Made by a program: the position numbers and the translations under genes
NCBI GenBank assembly: GCA_903813345.2
Contig: CAIIXF020000007.1
Coordinates: 27,083,564-27,147,563, forward strand
DNA length: 64,000 bases
DNA from: Owenia fusiformis
Lineage: Eukaryota > Annelida > Polychaeta > Sabellida > Oweniidae
Reading direction: 5' to 3'
In this document: positions 1 to 10,683 of the stretch, piece after piece
How the letters are laid out: each line of letters opens with the position of its first letter
Numbering within the stretch: the first letter of the stretch is position 1
The notes under the pieces: model-generated
Database searches by the model: none
What the model was told of the DNA's origin: nothing
The model's input: the letters and a program-made list of their open reading frames with translations, nothing else

Positions 1-483
1 GCCCTTTTTCTAAACCCTCTGAATCCTGCATGTAAGAGCCGAACTATTTTTCCTTCCACGCCAAACACCATTTCCACAAACCGTACAGTAATCCCCAAGC
101 GCGCGTGCAAGAGTCAAGACCTCATTCCGATATTGGTGCAATGATTCATGTCTGCGGACCCCATACGCTCGAAAGATAACACCTTTTTCTTTTGTTATCC
201 AAAAGGAAAACGTTAATTCCAGGTTTGTTGTATTCACATGTTTATTTTCAAACAATGTACAGATTTACATTTACGGAGAGTGGGGTGCCGTAAAGTCCAC
301 AACTCTTGGAATTAGAAATTTCACCGTTCGTTAGCCAATCGTGATAATCGTTTCATGGTTTAGTCCAAGTAAAAGGATCCCGAGTAATTCCCACAAGGAT
401 AGAAAAATAAAGTTATGTTGCGATTTGCTGGTTTCAGTCACGCGTCCTGTTGCATTCGAGAATTTAAAAAAATTATCTATATT
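1..483. other. 3' flank of gene A
   Basis: Downstream of the gene A stop. A minus-strand AATAAA at 241-246 is the first plausible polyadenylation signal, 240 bases after the stop. A minus-strand open stretch of 81 codons (10-255) overlaps it; it has no acceptor or recognisable domain and is not called as a gene. Confidence 0.4.
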
Positions 484-654
484 CTAAGGTCGTATCCTTT
501 TATTATGTGGGTGAAAGAAATTGAGTCCCTCTGGCTTTCCATATCCTAACTTCTCTCTAAACTCCTTAGGAAGGCAGTAGTAAGATCTTCTCACGCATGG
601 CTCACAAATACACTTGCCCTCTTTGTAAGCCAACTCAAATGGTGATTTGATTTG
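484..654 (-). CDS. Gene A exon 5 (Cys-rich domain, second half, stop)
   Basis: 171 nt including TAG; the acceptor is TTTTGCAG. It encodes SPFELAY, KCICEPC and RRSYYCLPK, then a basic tail ending NKRIRP. Recognised from its match to the last exons of B and C (PFEVAY, CLCEDC, RRSYFCLPK). The tail differs completely from the B/C tail. Confidence 0.85.
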   Translation of the reverse strand, partial: QIKSPFELAYKEGKCICEPCVRRSYYCLPKEFREKLGYGKPEGLNFFHPHNKRIRP

Positions 655-3600
655 CTGCAAAAGACAATGTACATTGATCTAACAAAGTTCAAACGAGAGG
701 TCGATTTGACATGAATTCTCGCTTGTAAAATATTCAATTTTTGGAGTTTGGAAATATTTTCAATTCATTATTAAACATGTTTTGTAACGGTTTCCGGTTC
801 TGAATGGCCTCGTCCTTTTGGATATGATAACTGATTCTTGATAACTGATTATTGAATGTTGTGAGGGTGTTTTTCGTTAGTTACATCTTAGTTTGGGTAT
901 AGTGGGGGTTTGTTTTCCTTATGAATTGGAATGCTTGTAAATATTTCTTTTTTATTGTGTTTAATGCCTCGATCACATAAGTTCCGATTCATCGGCCGGC
1001 GCCCGTACGATTGAGCATTTTGTTCAAAAAATAAATGCAATCCTGAACAAAATATTCAACCCCGGTGTAAAAGGGTAGGAGGTCCTCTCAAATGATGGTC
1101 CTACTCTCCATTGATTTATATGGTGACCTAAATACAACTCTTTCCCTCATTATATTATACACAATCAGGGCCAGTAAGGGCCGTTAAGAAAGGGGACCCT
1201 AATCCTTTGGGACCATCATTTCTTTCACACCGGTGTAAAAGGGTAAGAGGTCCTCTCAAATGATGGTCCTACTCTCCATTGATTTATTTGGTGACCTAAA
1301 TACAACTCTTTCCCTCATTATATTATACGCAATCAGGGCCAGTAAGGGCCGTTAAGAAAGGGGACCCTAATCCTTGGGGACCATCATTTCTTTCACACAG
1401 GGACTCAATCGTACGGGCGCCGGCCGATGAATCGGAGCTCATGTGAGCTAGGCATTATTGATATTTTTGTCTTTGGCTAATATACAAATGCTGTCCATCT
1501 GACCGTAAAGAGGAGCCTCAAGAAACTCGAGGAAATGGAAGAGATTGTGAAAAACTCACACCACTTTAACAATAGGATTGCTCACCTTTGTCGTGGGGTC
1601 CATGAACATGAGGGGGCATCCACAGCACCGCTTATCAGAGACATGACACATTGACATGGTGATAGGGCAACGACGCTGGAATGACTTGAAACGCTCACAT
1701 GGGTCATCAGATATAGTCTCATTCGTAGGTTCTGGCTCTGGTAGAACTGTGAAGTACAATATGTGTAAGAAGTGGTTTGTAGAGGATATTTATCTTCAAA
1801 ATGTCAGATATACATAATGTACATGACTTTATATATGGTAAGGATGTGAACCGGTATTAAGGATGTGGACCGGTATCGGTAGACCGGTTCAGTATAAACA
1901 ATGAGCCTTGGGTATTAGGGAAATACGAATTGTTTATCTCACTTGAATCACATAATGGGCACAGACTCTTATGAAAGTTAAATGGCCAATGATCCAATTT
2001 TAGAAAAATATATTTCTTTTGCATTGACTGGGGTAAGCTTATTGAGAAGTGAGTGGGTGTAATTAGTTCAGCTAAAGTGTATTGCATTTAACATGGCATA
2101 TAGCATACACCTGAGACATAAATACAGTTTAAAGTTTGATTTATTTTGTGCCACACTGGTTTTGGCTTGCCAAAGCCAAGTGTACATTCTTTAAAAACAA
2201 TAGAAAAATAATACATTGCTCTTTTTTATAGCTGGATATTCTTAAAAATAAAACACAGTTCATTTTATTGTATTGCTACCTAAGTGTTTTTTAAACGCAA
2301 ATAAAGCACCGATGGAGCAAATAACATAGCCATTTTGTGTTTGGTGGATGGACTGAGAAATAATTTATAGGTTATTTATCTGAAAATATTTCTAGAGTAA
2401 GCCCGGGAGGGTAAGTTAAATACAGGAAGAGTGTCTTGAAGTTACAACTCAAAGCAAGACTATATTTGATTTGTTTTCCAAATCAAGACATCCAAAGAGG
2501 ACACCTTATTTTTACTATACTTGAATTAGAATATGTTTATTCATTCAGCACTTACCGCAGAATTTCAATAATATAGTTTCCAACGAACCCAGCAATTTAT
2601 CGAAACCAATATTCAACAAGAATTCGGAAGTTGGCTGGCTCGCGATTGCAGAAAATTCAGCCGTCCCATCTTTATTCTTGATGTTTGGTAAACTAACAAC
2701 GAATACATTGGCCCCGGATTCCCTTTTAAGTGCTGCTGCTTCCTTCTTAGTGTCACCTGCTTTCGATGGCGGAAACGTGGCACCATCTGTTATCACAAGG
2801 ACTACTTTCTGAATAGGTGGACTCTTTAACCCTAATGTATCTCTTACTCCTTTAGCGCTTGTAAGCTGGACTGTTTTTGCTTCTCTAAGGGCTAAATCTG
2901 TTCGTGTTCCACATCTAGGTTTGTGGTCATTTTCTGGATGGATATCCATTTGTGAGATATGTTTTACCACATCTGCGCTGTTTTTGTACGTATTCAAATA
3001 AAACTCGCTGTAAACGAATTTGTCGAATGTGATCAGCCCTAACTGTAAAGACAAAGTGCAAATTTGGCTATTCTTGATAATGAAATAAAATGTCTTTCCG
3101 AACCTTGTTTGAACAAAATAGCATACATAACATGTTTTTAAACCTCTCAATATTATAGTTATACAAAGGAAGTTTTGGTTGATTTTAAAAAAGTATTCAA
3201 ACCTTTTATTTCATTAACAAGATACTTTTTTAAAATCAACCAAAATTTCCTTTGTACAATTACAATATTGAGAGACCTAAAAATGTTATGTCGTTTTGTT
3301 CCAATGAGGTTCGGAAGGATGTTTCATTTCACTCTGGAAACATGATACCAAGAACAAAACATGTGTTTTCTAAAACAATATAGATGAAAGTACATATATA
3401 TACAAAACTTTCAAATTACATTGTTACCATTCAAAAGATGACCATTAAATTGACGATGTGTTAAATTTTTAGATTTTTTATGACTGGTTTGAGAGAAACG
3501 TGTATTCAAAAAGTTCTCCATATCGATGCACTCCTTTGAATGTATTTTAATCTAACTGGAACATCTTATAACTCAGGCCCGTAGCTAGGATTTGCCAAGG

Positions 3601-6600
3601 GGGGGGGGGATGGTCACTTATTAAAAATTTCCAGGGGGGGGGGTTCACATTTGACAATTTTGGCCCAAATATGGCTAAAATCACTTGAGGAGTGCTCAAA
3701 ATGGTGAAAAACTGCATGATTTTGAAAGAATTTTTGGCCGGGGGGGGGGGGGACCCTGCGAACCCCCCTGGCTACGGGCCTGTAATTGGTGGTCAGATTT
3801 ACAACTCTAAGTTTAAGTGATATGGAGTTAAAAAGTTGTGTTCGTACTCCTGCCGTGATAAGAGAGAAAAAGAGAACATATTGGTATAAAATATATCAAA
3901 TCTCAATGCTACCTGGACTTTGTCGTCGGCAGGTCCAATATCCAATGCACCGCCAAAGCTCTCCATGAACGAGTGCACCAGGGTCTTGTTTGCTGGAGTG
4001 ATACTACACGATATATCCAGAATTACCACAATATCAACACCACATGGTACTGCAAGTAAAAACACAAATCATTTAGAGATGTTAACTTCCTTATTGTTGG
4101 GTAAGTCTCTTTTTATTTTCACATTTTCTGCGCTTGACGTCATCATTTCTCGCATATGTTTAATTTTCCATCATAGCTGTAGTCCCCTAATCCTTATATG
4201 AGACTCTTTATGAGCAAATGCTCGTTGGTCACACATTTTGATTGGCTCCCAGAATGCAACATCGATTTCCTGTCCCATAAATGGTATGGTGATTTTTAAC
4301 CTTATTTACACGTGACAGGTTCCAGAAACATTAAAGGTTAGAGGTCACCATACCATAAATGTATATACAGGCCCGTAGCCAGAGGGGAGCTGAGGGAGCG
4401 GAAGCTCCCCCCTGCCCAGAAATTCTTTCAAAATCATGCAGTTTTTCATCATTCTGAGAATTTTTCGCATGATTTTTAGCCAAAATTGTGAAAAAGCTCC
4501 CACCTCTGGAAAAAAGCTCCCCCTCCTGGTAAAAGCTGGCTACGGGCAAGATATACAGGGTGGGCCAAAAAACGCCACTTTTTTCAAAATGCTTTAACTT
4601 TTAAATTTTTGATACAAAATCATAATTTGCATACGAAATGAAACCTGAGGTTGTTATCTAGCCATGGATCATGAATTATACACTTTTACTTGAATAAAAT
4701 ATGTCACCAGCGTCTCACTTAAACATGTGGCGTGCCATGAGAAATAAGCATAATTTGCAAAATGTTCCTGAACTGATACGCCCTGATGACCGCCCCGATG
4801 ACCGCCGAGATAATAGTCCTAATGCAAACCCCAGTGAGTATAGGGTATGGGAAGGTCCAGGAGATGGTATGAAGGCACCCAATCCAAAAAATTGCTCAAC
4901 TAAAGCTGGCAACTAAGACACGTTGAAAAAAATATAGCTAACATTTCATTGGTACTGCTTTATCAGCAAGGCAAGGATATCTATCATCAAATAGGGTGGC
5001 GGACCAATTGAACTCCTCTTTTAGATCAAATATAATCCAAGTTGAAGAACTTGTTACATTATATTATTACTAAGAACCCTTGGCACTATATAACTGCAAA
5101 ATTTGGGGTATGTAGGTTGGAAAATAAAAAGTTATAGTGTCTTGAAAAAAGTGGCGTTTTTTGGACCACCGTGTATATATGGGACAGAATATCGATTTTT
5201 CATTCTGGGAGCCAATCCTCCTTGTTATGGTACGTTCACACCAACGGCGCTTTGATGGCGCTTTAAAGCGGCTTGTAAAGCGGCTTGTAAAGCGGCACCA
5301 AAGCGTAACAAAGCTTAATTAAAGCGTCGGGGTCGTAATAGGTCGTAGAAAAGCTCGGGAGTAAAGCGGGATATTCGGCAAGAGCGCTAAATAATTTAAA
5401 CTGTTTAAGCGTTCGCACCAACGGCGCTTTGATGGCGCTTTAAAGCGGATTGTAAAGCGGCACCAAAGCGTAACAAAGCTTGATTAAAGCGTCGGGATCG
5501 TAATAGGTCGTAGAAAAGTTCGGAGTAAAGCGGGATATTCGGCAAGAGCGCCAAAAAATGTTAAACTGTTTAAACATTTTGGGCGCTCTGTTACGAATTG
5601 ATTGAAGCGCCGAGAGCGTATCAAAGCTTAACAAACCGTAACAAAGCTCAACAAAGCTTGACTCAAAGCGTAGGAAAGCTTAACACAGCTTGGTTCAAAG
5701 CGGGGACCCCAGTCTATTCACGGTCTGTTACCACTTGACACGCTTCGTTAAGATGTCTCAAGATTTGCTACGATCTGGCATGAAGATCTGACACGAGGTC
5801 AGACGCTTTCATCAATATCTGACACTCTTTGTTACACTTTCCTGACGGACTCTCAAGCTTTCCAACGAATTGAGACGCTTTAATCAAGGATTGAAACGCT
5901 TTGCTAGGCTTTGTTACGCTTGAAAGTTTTCACACGCTATATCACGCCGTGCGACAAACGTCATGTCTTCTTCAGATAGGTCATGCTCTGGTCCATCTGG
6001 AATTTCTGGATCTCGTTGTTCTGCCATCGTGTTCTCGAGTCAAAGATGCAATGGTTTTATGGATCTACTGCATCTTTATATAGTCATTGGATCAAAAGCG
6101 GCATGGAATCGGCGATCTCGACATTTTCCAATGCGTGACAGAGCTTAACAGAGCGTAACAATGCACAACAGAGTTTTGCAATCGTATCAGAGCCTGATTT
6201 AAAGCGTCATAATCGCATCAAAGCGTAATAATGCTTATCAAAGCTTTTCAAAGCGTGATTTCAAGCGTAACAAAGCCTGATCAAAGCGGGATCAAAGCGT
6301 GAGGAACCTTTTAGAGCTATGTTAAGCTTTCCTACGCTTTGGATCAAGTTTTTCTGAGCTTTGTTACGGTTTGTTAAGCTTTGATACACTCTCGGCGCTT
6401 AATCGATTCGTAACAGAGCGCCCAAAATTTTTTAAGAGTTTAAAATTTTTTGGCGCTCTTGCCGAATATCCCGTTTTACTCTGAGCTTTTCTACGACCTA
6501 TTACGACCCCGACGCTTTAATCAAACTTTGTTACGCTTTGGTGCCGCTTTACAAGCCGCTTTAAAGCGCCATCAAAGCGCCGTTGGTATGAAGAAAAATG

Positions 6601-7173
6601 ACAAAAATGACGGCGCTTTGCTCGCCGATTTAAAGCGTGGCATTCGCCGTTGGTGTGAACGTACCTGTATTGACATGAAATATCGGCAGTTTGTAATTAA
6701 GATTTCCGTTTGCCACCAGCCATTATTTCTATGCAGTTTGCCGTCACCGGCCGTGGAATATTTTATATTAATCTTCAGTTTTAGTAACTACCATCTCAAA
6801 TCTTGCGCTATTGTTAAATTATTATACATTATAAATAACAATCCATTCCATAATATAGCCAAAAGGCCAGCAGCCAATTTTTTGTCATTTAAAACAATCC
6901 CGGAGGGTTTAAAATGGTCAAAAACTGATTGATTTTGATTCTCTGATTTTTGTTAATTTAAAATCAATAAGTGAATTCGATCAGTATTCCAGAATCATTG
7001 GCAATAGTAAACCGAATAAGACGTAATCAGCAAAAATGTCATATTATTTAATGTCTTTTTTAGGTTCTTCAGTAAATTAAGTTCATAGTAAATTATAACT
7101 TACAGTCTATAACCTGTGCGTAGACGACTGGACCAAACACCAACAAGCAACCAAATGCCAGCATACGCAACAT
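484..7173 (-). CDS. Gene A: secreted vWA protein with novel Cys-rich C-terminus (5 coding exons, 341 aa)
   Basis: Exons in gene order are 7104-7173, 3913-4049, 2556-3042, 1586-1746 and 484-654; they join to 1026 nt (341 codons plus TAG) without a frame break. Exon 1 is a signal peptide (MLRMLAFGCLLVFGPVVYAQ). Residues about 24-231 form one von Willebrand factor A domain. Its MIDAS residues are present: DISCS at the first strand, Thr in RCGTRT, and Asp in VITDG. Cysteines flank the domain (PCG at its start, FCG at its end), as in many extracellular vWA domains. The last 110 residues are a Cys-rich domain with RCCGCP and CxCxxC motifs. vWA domains bind protein ligands through a metal ion, so an extracellular matrix or recognition role is inferred. 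NKT and NET are possible N-glycosylation sites. It shares exon layout and phases with B and C but is the most diverged copy. The start is the only ATG directly before the signal peptide. Confidence 0.85.
963..1456. mobile_element. Foldback element with tandem core (family F1), intron 4 of A
   Basis: Inverted arms of over 40 bases: AATGCC, a TCACAT block and CCGATTCATCGGCCGGCGCC on the left, mirrored at 1402-1456. Between them, a 169-bp unit (about 1062-1230 and 1231-1397) is present twice in tandem, nearly identical, starting CCGGTGTAAAAGGG and ending in CATTTCTTTCACAC. No coding potential. A solitary arm of the same family lies at 36264-36320. Confidence 0.8.
1586..1746 (-). CDS. Gene A exon 4 (Cys-rich domain, first half)
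   Basis: 161 nt; acceptor ACTTCACAG, donor AAAG/GTGAGC, phase 0 exit. It starts with an acidic Pro-rich linker (PEPEPTNET), followed by DPCERF, RRCP, MCH, RCCGCP and MDPTTK. The Cys positions match exons B4 and C4. Confidence 0.85.
1747..2555. other. Gene A intron 3
   Basis: AT-rich intron with canonical GT-AG ends on the minus strand. A short near-duplication (GGATGTGAACCGGTATTAAGGATGTGGACCGG, interrupted) is at 1841-1875. I see no gene or clear repeat otherwise. Confidence 0.5.
2556..3042 (-). CDS. Gene A exon 3 (main vWA exon)
   Basis: 487 nt between acceptor TCTTTACAG and donor GTAAGTGC, ending in phase 1. It holds the MIDAS Thr (GTRTDLAL) and Asp (VITDGAT) and the closing FCG. The upstream intron is a foldback element that reaches to within roughly 15-20 bases of the acceptor. 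Confidence 0.88.
3055..3541. mobile_element. Foldback element, family F2 (left-truncated), intron 2 of A
   Basis: An internal palindrome is centred near 3205: AAATCAACCAAAATTTCC mirrors GGAAGTTTTGGTTGATTT, and GGTTCGGAAGGATG mirrors CTTTCCGAACC. The right end CCATATCGATGCACTCCTTT matches the family terminus CCATATCGATACCAATCCTT. The left terminus is missing. Other copies: 7341-7983, 10684-11062, 27892-28511, 62044-62222. Confidence 0.75.
3574..3783. mobile_element. G-tract MITE, family F3
   Basis: Ends CAGGCCCGTAGCTAGG and CTGGCTACGGGCCTG are inverted repeats. Inside are G-runs of 9-12 and the shared core TTTTGGCC, AATGGTGAAAA, CTGCATGATTTTGAAAGAA. Noncoding and about 210 bp. Confidence 0.8.
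3913..4049 (-). CDS. Gene A exon 2 (vWA start, MIDAS DxSxS)
   Basis: The acceptor TTACTTGCAG precedes 137 nt; the donor is CAG/GTAGCA. It encodes the first strand of the vWA domain, with DISCS as the metal-binding motif, and ends in phase 0 after KVQ. Confidence 0.85.
4369..4547. mobile_element. G-tract MITE, family F3 (C-rich strand copy)
   Basis: Bounded by AGGCCCGTAGCCAG and GCTGGCTACGGGC. Internal AAAATCATGCAGTTTTTCA is the family core in opposite orientation. TATACAG occurs directly outside both ends and could be a target duplication. Confidence 0.7.
4554..5175. mobile_element. Mariner-type MITE, 622 bp
   Basis: Termini TACAGGGTGGGCCAAAAAAC and its near-mirror GTTTTTTGGACCACCGTGTA extend on through CGCCACTTTTTT, with TA at both ends. 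That is the Tc1/mariner pattern. The small ORFs inside show no transposase motif. Confidence 0.75.
5229..6665. mobile_element. Foldback transposon rich in AAAGCGTAAC repeats, family F4
   Basis: Perfect terminal inverted repeat of at least 18 bases: GGTACGTTCACACCAACG at 5229 and CGTTGGTGTGAACGTACC at 6665. A second inner pair is at 5409 (TTCGCACCAACGGCGC) and 6577-6593. Nearly the whole 1.44 kb consists of degenerate short units such as AAAGCGTAACAAAGCTT and GATCAAAGCG, oriented oppositely in the two halves, so the element can fold into one large imperfect stem. No transposase. Confidence 0.85.
7104..7173 (-). CDS. Gene A exon 1 (signal peptide)
   Basis: The ATG at 7173 follows a splice acceptor (TGTGTAG) by 7 bases, so a noncoding leader exon lies upstream; I could not locate it. 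The exon encodes 23 residues, hydrophobic and ending near YAQ, and stops at a GTAAGT donor in phase 1. Confidence 0.8.
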
Positions 7174-7340
7174 AGTGAACCTACACATGCACGAAACAAG
7201 TAAAGCTTAATGCGCTTAGATCATGAAACATAATTATTACAAGCACAGTAAATTAACGAGGCGGTGTCTTTTATGATACCGAATTACTCCAAAACATTTT
7301 TTTCATAATTTACTCAAAAGAATACTGAGATAGCGCATGA

Positions 7341-7983
7341 AAAGGATTGGTATCGATATGGTGAACTAAATTCAACAATGTTTTTCTCTTAAACCATGCA
7401 AATATTGAAAACATTCTATAAAAACACGGTCTTTAATGTAATGTTTACTGATTGACAACATTTAATGTGAAAATTGTTTATTTTATATATATTGTTTTTG
7501 TCCAAATTTTTTTCTTTTTTCAGTGCAATTGTTTTGTTCCTTTCTACCAATTCTTGAAAATAAAATAATATATCTTCCCGAACCTTGTTGGAACAAAACA
7601 AAGAAAGACCTCTCAATAGATAAAAAAAATTAAGATAAACCTTTTATTTTATTAACAAGATACTTTTTTTAAATCAACCAAACTTTCCTTTGAACAATTA
7701 CAATACCGAGAGACCTAAACACATTGTGTTTATGTCATTTTGTTCCAATGAGGTGCTGATAGATGTTTCAATTCATTCGGAACATATGATACCAAGAACA
7801 AAAGAAGTGTCTGATGTGTTTTCTAAAACAATATAGAGAAAAACATTTTTTTAAATTATATTATTACCATTCAAAAAATGACCATTAAATTGACCATGTG
7901 TAAATTGTAAAATTTTCAATATTTTTGATGACTTGTTTAAGAACGTGTGTTCAAAAAGTTCACCATATCGATACCAATCCTTT
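7341..7983. mobile_element. Foldback element, family F2 (most complete copy)
   Basis: Terminal repeats AAAGGATTGGTATCGATATG and CATATCGATACCAATCCTTT at the exact ends. The internal AAATCAACCAAACTTTCC / AGAGACC block is shared with the other F2 copies. No coding potential. It lies upstream of gene A exon 1. Confidence 0.85.
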
Positions 7984-8379
7984 AAGTGCAAAAATATCCA
8001 AAATCATTAAAATTGAAAAACCAGAATAATTTGTTCAATGTTTGCCAGATAACCTTAAAAACAAAGAATAATTGTAGTAATTTCTGTTGTCCCTTGAAAA
8101 ATTCCAATTGATAGATATATTCTTACCTTTTGAAGTAATCTTAATAAGCTTTGTTATTTTTACTAGACTTTATATATGATGATTACATTTTTATAGTTTT
8201 TTAATGTCATCTTTCCTGTAAGTAAACAGCTATATACATTGTTTACTCATACATAGGAAAGCTTTAACAGGAAGCCAATCACCCACGAAGTGCTTAGCAA
8301 TAAAAAGGCCATAATCGAATGATATATTACAGAGAACTACAGAACTTATTCAAATACGAGTAAAAAAGTAAAAGCTACA

Positions 8380-8791
8380 TTGTCAGCTTTCATCAGAAAT
8401 TCTTACACGAAATTTACATGCAAGATGTCACCACCTACCATTTTTAAAGACGTCAACCGCAGAACACCGTCCACAAAAAGGTTGGAGACTATAACACTAT
8501 ATCACCACTCCTGGCTTAAGATGTTGAAGCCATTGGTTGCACGATCGATGGATGTCTGCGAAAGTACCATTCAACTTCTAATTGTTAGTTCTTTCAGTTC
8601 ATCCACATCCCTGATCATGATGGGCCGGGGACATTCATAGACTGCTCTGATTCCACCAAGTATGGTCGTCAACATGATTGACATCTGAATTGTTAGGAAG
8701 CCATTCGTTTGGACTGATGATGGTGACGTCATTTTGGGTCTCTAAAAACTCCAGGATGGTATGCCACTCAGTGTTTCCATAATTGGACAGT
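8380..8791 (-). pseudogene. Broken protein-coding stretch, unidentified
   Basis: On the minus strand a strong acceptor (TATTCTTTTTTAG) opens a 157-nt frame from 8791 to a TGA at 8635. It encodes polar, Trp-rich sequence: GNTEWHTILEFLETQNDV, then ISPNEWLP and HTWWNQSSL. In the next frame protein-like sequence resumes at once (YECPRPIMIRDVDELKEL, then TSIDRATNGFNILSQEW) but is cut by TGA codons. This reads as a gene or exon remnant with one frameshift and at least two stops, or as a last exon plus 3' UTR. I do not recognise the family. Confidence 0.4.
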
Positions 8792-8936
8792 CTAAAAAAG
8801 AATAATTTGTTTTATAAGCATATACATATGTACATTAAGCATACATGATTGAACATGAAGGAAACTGAATGAAAACAATATTCAATATCCAGTTAGGAAA
8901 ATTTCGTGACAATGATGCAATTTTAAACTAACCCTA

Positions 8937-10242
8937 CTATCACACCAAACTAGTTCACTACATTCTCGAAAACGGGCTTAAACTGTGCACGAACGGATTT
9001 GACGTACTAAGAACCCACTAAGAACCGTTTGGGATCTGTTTACAAGCTTCACGAAACTAATAGAACGAGTAGGTTCTCCAGATCTAAAAGCATGCTCAAA
9101 ATTTTCTGGTGGTCGTCAAAACGTTGCGTGCGAACTGAATGAACGTAGCTACAACGTTCTACGGTCTGTTTACGAACTTCATGGACTTTCCCGGACGGGG
9201 AATGTGATTTAGAATCTTGAATCGATTCAAAATTCGATGGCGACCATACCGTTCTATAATCAGGTCATGATGACCTTCTAGACTAACCCTACTATCACAC
9301 CAAACTAGTTTTCACTACGTTCTCGAAAACGGCCTTCAACTGTGTAAGAACGGACTGGACGTATTTAGAACCGTTTGGGGTCTATCTAGAAACTTCATCG
9401 AACGAACTCGAACTTAGAACATGCTCAAAATGTTCTCGTGGTCGATACGTTCTACAATTAGAACAAGTGACAACGTACTAACGACGAGCTGGACGTACTA
9501 CGAACGGAACCGTCGTACTTCAATCCTACAAGGGACGTTTTAACAACGAGTTGAACTGTCTGAGGACGTATTGAGAACGAGGTAGAACTAATTGAAAACG
9601 GGTTTAAACTGATTAAGAACGTATTTAACACTGCTTATGAACGAGTTGGCAAAAATATAGGTATCACACCAAACAAGTTGCCACTGCGTTCTTCAAAACT
9701 GGTTTTAAACTGAGTGCGAACAGAATGAACGTAGCTGCAACTTTCTAAGGTCTATTTACGAACTTCATGAACGTTCTCAGGAAGGTGATTTTAGAATTTT
9801 GAATCGATTCAAAATTCGATGGCGACCATATCGTTCTGTAATCAGGTCATGTAGACCTTCTAGACTAAGGGACGCGTTCTACGACGTTGCACACCGACGT
9901 GGTGCGACCTGAACGAACTGCGAACGAGATGGACATATCGAAGACTGTTTAAGAACGAAGTAGCTAATTATTTTAGACATATTTCCCGACCAAAGCCAGA
10001 TTGAGCCCGTTTTACGACGTTTTCGTAGGACTGGCAAGAACGGGTAAGAACTAGTTTGGTGTGATAGGGGGGTAAGGGGCGCGTTATACGACGTTGCACA
10101 CCGACGTGGTGCGACCTGAACGAACTGCGAATGAGATGGACGTATCGAAGACTGTTTATGAACGAAGTAGCTAGATTCAGCCCGTTTTACGACGTTTTCG
10201 CAGGACTGGCAAGAACGGGTGAGAACTAGTTTGGTGTGATAG
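8937..10242. mobile_element. Foldback transposon with GAACG repeats, family F5
   Basis: Outer ends CTATCACACCAAACTAGTT and AACTAGTTTGGTGTGATAG are exact inverted repeats. The same terminus recurs inside at about 9294, 9660 and 10066, so the element is a composite of several units. Long direct repeats are visible: GAATCGATTCAAAATTCGAT with its continuation at about 9222 and 9803, and GACGTTGCACACCGACGTGG at about 9881 and 10092. The filler is short GAACG/CGTTC motifs. No ORF. A G-run follows the right end. Confidence 0.85.
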
Positions 10243-10252
10243 GGGGGGGGGG

Positions 10253-10683
10253 GTTACAGCGTTTTATTTATACCAATACGCGATAACGTTTAGTTTAGCT
10301 CAGTTTAGTTACCTCCAATTTGAAGAGCTCTCATGTATGGTACAACTTCGTCTACTTCCGGGTTCTTTCTCATTAGATTACACAGGGGTGCTATTTTCAA
10401 TGTCGCACTGCGACTCTATTAAACATTTATGTAGAGTTGCATTCGCACAAATGATGAGTATGTATGTAATTAAGATATATAACGAGGCTTTTTGAACTGT
10501 AATCCACAAATCCGAAGAAAGCTGTAGTTGAAAATGCCGTCCAATTCCAGTGACGTCACTGATTTCATCGAAGATCGAAAAATATAAATAATGTTACTTT
10601 GAATCTCCGATTATCTTTCTGATTATTAAATAGATTGGATCATATAACTATGCTTGAGGGGTGATGGAAGATAAGAAGCTGAG
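10253..10683. other. Intergenic, no feature seen
   Basis: AT-rich sequence between two elements; no gene or clear repeat recognised. Confidence 0.4.

Larger units (their letters stand above)
4240..5217. mobile_element. Nested repeat composite in intron 1 of A
   Basis: Outer inverted arms: ATTGGCTCCCAGAATG with ATCGATTTCCTGTCCCAT at 4241-4278, mirrored at 5178-5217. Just inside the left arm, a hairpin (ATGGTATGGTGA at about 4281 against TCACCATACCAT at about 4345) is visible. Inserted within are a G-tract MITE (4369-4547) and a mariner-type MITE (4554-5175), directly adjacent to each other. Confidence 0.6.

Noticed and set aside
10-255. Minus-strand 81-codon open stretch downstream of gene A
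   Set aside because: No convincing acceptor, no domain, and it overlaps the likely 3' UTR and AATAAA of gene A.
3786-4201. Plus-strand frames over gene A exon 2
   Set aside because: Antisense shadows of the vWA exon.
4701-4916. 71-codon frame inside the mariner MITE
   Set aside because: Compositionally odd (Arg/Asp/Pro repeats) and without transposase motifs.
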